From NCBI RefSeq assembly GCF_900129795.1, contig NZ_FQWW01000001.1:620001-684000 (forward strand): a DNA stretch of 64,000 bases, in the 5' to 3' direction. The stretch is from Flavobacterium sp. CF108 (GTDB lineage Bacteria > Bacteroidota > Bacteroidia > Flavobacteriales > Flavobacteriaceae). Below are positions 61,929 through 64,000 of the stretch, piece after piece. A program made the position numbers and the translations under genes. Within the stretch, counting starts at the first letter, position 1; the number at the start of each line of letters is the position of its first letter. A model generated the notes under the pieces. It worked only from the letters and a program-made list of their open reading frames with translations. It searched no databases and was not told where the DNA came from.

Positions 61929-62684
61929 ATGATATTCCCTGATTATTTAAAAGAATTTGAAAGTGACTTATTAAAATACAAATTAGACTACATTAAAATT
62001 GATGCTAAACCAATAGAAAAAGAAACCATTTTAGATTTTATCCAAAGTAAATTCTTAGGAAAGCCATATTTACCAATTGGATTTGAATATCCAAAAGATA
62101 ATTCTGGAAAACCAATGATTCTATTAGCACAACTAAATTTTTCTGAAATTCCGCGACTAGAGAATTACCCCGAAAAAGGAATATTACAATTTTATATTCC
62201 AAGTGAAGATTGGTACGATATGGCTGAATTCAAAGTGATATATCATGCAGAAATAAATGATAATGAAACCAACTTCGATTTTTTAACGGAAGATTTATAC
62301 GAAGATTTTCCTGTTTATTGTGAGCATATTTTATCTTTCTCTAAAGAGGAAGAATATGGCGGGACTGAAGATTTTAGATTCGATTACTCTTTTAATGACC
62401 TTGATTATTGGGAATTTCAAGAAAACCTAAATAAATCTCAACAAGAAGAAATGGATAAATTCTTTTATAATACTGGACATAAAATTGGAGGTTACGCTTT
62501 CTTTACTCAAAGTGACCCTCGAGATTACAACAAAAATGCAAAAAATGATGTTTTATTATTCCAGATGGATACAGATGAAGAAATTATGTTTGGTGATAGT
62601 GGGGTTGCAAACTTTTTTATAAATGAAGACGATTTAATTAATAAAAGATTTAAAAAAGCATATTTCAACTGGGATTGCTGTTAA
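61929..62684 (+). CDS. DUF1963 (YwqG-like) protein
   Basis: The 251-residue cytosolic protein matches DUF1963. It has KFLGKPYLPIGFEYPKDNSGKPMILLAQLNFSEIPRLENYPEKGILQFYI, then HKIGGYAFFTQSDPRDY, and ends LLFQMDTDEEIMFGDSGVANFFIN. Members are small beta-rich proteins of unknown function. It follows the AlkD-like gene by 29 bases and may be co-transcribed with it. Confidence 0.9.
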   Translation: MIFPDYLKEFESDLLKYKLDYIKIDAKPIEKETILDFIQSKFLGKPYLPIGFEYPKDNSGKPMILLAQLNFSEIPRLENYPEKGILQFYIPSEDWYDMAEFKVIYHAEINDNETNFDFLTEDLYEDFPVYCEHILSFSKEEEYGGTEDFRFDYSFNDLDYWEFQENLNKSQQEEMDKFFYNTGHKIGGYAFFTQSDPRDYNKNAKNDVLLFQMDTDEEIMFGDSGVANFFINEDDLINKRFKKAYFNWDCC

Positions 62685-62785
62685 TCAAACAAATAGCAAA
62701 TAAACTTAGAGATTTTATTTATTTTTATAAATCCAAAAACAACTTTTCTTAATCTAAATTAAGTTACAGATTTCTATCACAACTG

Positions 62786-62793
62786 TAATTTTG
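62786..62793 (+). promoter_or_regulatory. -7 promoter element of the pirin gene
   Basis: TAATTTTG fits TAnnTTTG and lies 23 bases before the ATG at 62817. No convincing -33 TTG was found. Confidence 0.4.
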
Positions 62794-62816
62794 TTTTCAA
62801 ATCAAATAAAAATACC

Positions 62817-63698
62817 ATGTCAAATATCAGTTTAATTATCGAAGAACGTGCTGCCAATATTGGCAACTTTATGGTCGGCCGTTTATTGCCTTTCCGTGAA
62901 AAAAGAGCTGTCGGCCCATTTGTATTTATTGATCATATGGGACCTGCACATTTAAGTGATCACGAAAATATGGATGTTCCTCCACATCCGCATATCGGAC
63001 TTTCAACTCTTACTTTTTTGTTTGAAGGAAGTATCATGCACCGCGATAGTTTAGGAACAGAATTAGAAATAAAACCAGGCGCAGTAAACTGGATGACAGC
63101 CGGAAAAGGAATTGTTCACTCTGAAAGAACGCCAGAATATTTAAGACATTCAGATAAAATGCTTCACGGATTGCAGATTTGGGTGGCTCTTCCTAAAGAA
63201 TTAGAGCAAATGGATCCGAATTTTGCGCATGTTGAAGCTGATGATATTCCAGCTTGGCAAGAAGACGGAGTTTCATATAAACTAATTGCGGGTGAAGCTT
63301 TTGGAAAAAAATCTCCAGTTCCTGTTTATAGTCCGCTTTATTTTATAGAAATTAAAAGCACTGAAGCTAAAAAAATCAATATTGGTAAGGATTTATTCGG
63401 CGAAAGCGGATTATATATTTTAGAAGGAAGTATCAAAAGCGGTGAACACGTTTATGATCCAAAACAAATTTTAATTACAACTGACAGTACACTTTGTGAG
63501 TTTGAAATTGCCGAAAATTCTACGGTTTATATCTTTGGCGGACAGCCATTTCCTGAGGAACATTTCATCTTTTGGAATTTTGTTTCTTCGGATAAAAACC
63601 TCATCGAAAAAGCCAAAACTGACTGGACAAACCAAACTTTCCCTAAAGTTCCGGGCGAAACTGAATTTGTTCCATTACCTGAACCAAGAATCAAATAA
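62817..63698 (+). CDS. pirin family protein
   Basis: The 293-residue bicupin has the pirin signature GPFVFIDHMGP and PPHPHIGLSTLTFLFEG, whose His residues bind a metal such as iron. HRDSLG, GKGIVHSE and VYIFGGQPFPEE follow. Bacterial pirins have been described as quercetin dioxygenases or as regulatory partners, and the role here is not known. The next gene begins two bases after the stop, so pirin and the OsmC protein are probably one operon. Confidence 0.94.
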   Translation: MSNISLIIEERAANIGNFMVGRLLPFREKRAVGPFVFIDHMGPAHLSDHENMDVPPHPHIGLSTLTFLFEGSIMHRDSLGTELEIKPGAVNWMTAGKGIVHSERTPEYLRHSDKMLHGLQIWVALPKELEQMDPNFAHVEADDIPAWQEDGVSYKLIAGEAFGKKSPVPVYSPLYFIEIKSTEAKKINIGKDLFGESGLYILEGSIKSGEHVYDPKQILITTDSTLCEFEIAENSTVYIFGGQPFPEEHFIFWNFVSSDKNLIEKAKTDWTNQTFPKVPGETEFVPLPEPRIK

Positions 63699-63700
63699 AT

Positions 63701-64000
63701 ATGGATACTATATCAGCACAAATTGATACGCGTTTGTATCGAACAGAAATAAAATCAGCCAGTGGAAATGTTTTAATTTCTGATGAACCGCAGGGGCTAG
63801 GAGGAAAAAATTTAGGCCTGAACCCAACAGAACTTTTGGCCGCATCATTGGCTTCCTGCACCGTAATTACTTTACGAATGTACATTAATCGGAAACAATG
63901 GGAAGTTTCAGAGATTAATGTAAAAATTGATTTTGAAAGAGATTCTGAACGAAGTGTATCTGTATTCACAAGAAAAATTGAAGTAATTGGCGAAGTCGAC
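63701..64000 (+). CDS. OsmC-family peroxidase-like protein, 3' end beyond the window
   Basis: ATG 63701 opens a frame that stays open to the window edge (100 codons). It matches OsmC/Ohr-type proteins: LISDEPQGLGGKNLGLNPTELLAASLASC, with the peroxidatic Cys at the end, then a second helix (TVITLRMY). The second Cys of the family would lie beyond the window. OsmC proteins reduce organic peroxides with thiols. It is coupled to pirin (2-base gap). Confidence 0.88.
   Translation, partial: MDTISAQIDTRLYRTEIKSASGNVLISDEPQGLGGKNLGLNPTELLAASLASCTVITLRMYINRKQWEVSEINVKIDFERDSERSVSVFTRKIEVIGEVD

Noticed and set aside
63691-63969. 92-codon minus-strand frame at the right edge
   Set aside because: It is antisense to the clear OsmC gene that begins at 63701.

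Overview
The window is chromosomal DNA from a member of the Bacteroidetes, most likely Flavobacterium (Flavobacteriaceae). The DNA is AT-rich. Gene starts mostly lack a Shine-Dalgarno sequence, and several genes are preceded by the Bacteroidetes-type promoter (TTG, about 19-25 nt, TAnnTTTG). Lineage-typical proteins include a giant gliding-motility-associated (type IX secretion, type B) surface protein with its PorP/SprF-like partner, an Oar-like TonB-dependent receptor, DUF4835, a DUF6913-like protein, a Bacteroidetes-type RNA polymerase omega subunit and a chromosomal subclass B1 metallo-beta-lactamase. No rRNA, tRNA, CRISPR array, prophage or complete insertion sequence was seen.

Layout. 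1-11.8 kb, mostly plus strand: a lipoprotein, an XRE-Fic fusion with a degenerate Fic motif, pcm, an RDD membrane protein, a Gfo/Idh/MocA oxidoreductase, 3-hydroxybutyryl-CoA dehydrogenase, a YggS PLP protein, a four-helix-bundle (S23/IVS) gene between 35-bp inverted repeats, a DnaQ-exonuclease/GIY-YIG fusion, a potassium channel with a zinc-ribbon tail, miaA and an acyl-ACP thioesterase. 11.8-16.1 kb, minus strand: a compact five-gene unit that encodes a very basic protein, RtcB RNA ligase, a cysteine-rich zinc-ribbon protein, release factor PrfH and a TPR protein. Upstream of it lies a small transcription unit: promoter, 27-codon ORF containing a hairpin, then a strong terminator. 16.3-16.5 kb is a cluster of hairpin repeats. 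16.6-28.5 kb, minus strand: a two-component system, coaE with a glycosyltransferase, fabV, and a housekeeping run (bamD, omega subunit, coaBC, DUF4835, recN, dapA). 28.6-33.1 kb: a split 5'-nucleotidase, a membrane protein and ligA.

33.3-47.5 kb, minus strand: an 11.2-kb adhesin-like gene followed by PorP/SprF-like and OmpA/PD40 genes. The adhesin carries about 18 repeats of 82 codons and a recent 1230-bp internal duplication. About 1.2 kb of nearly gene-free AT-rich DNA with a 26-bp perfect palindrome follows. 48.7-57 kb holds a DUF6495-like protein, an Oar-like receptor, rpsF-rpsR-rplI, a LytTR regulator and priA. 57-57.4 kb holds a wrecked VapB/VapC-type toxin-antitoxin pair. 57.4-64 kb holds the metallo-beta-lactamase in an apparent operon with DUF2147 and BrkB genes, then nadC, an AlkD/HEAT-like gene, DUF1963, pirin and a truncated OsmC gene.

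The best candidate for an incompletely described system is the RtcB-PrfH operon. RtcB and PrfH form a known bacterial module linked to repair of cut RNA and rescue of damaged ribosomes. Here they are translationally interlocked with a zinc-ribbon protein, a basic protein and a TPR protein of unknown role, behind a possible leader/attenuator. Other points worth a second look are the XRE-Fic protein that has lost both its catalytic His and its inhibitory Glu, the inverted-repeat-flanked S23 gene, and the expanding repeat array of the surface protein.
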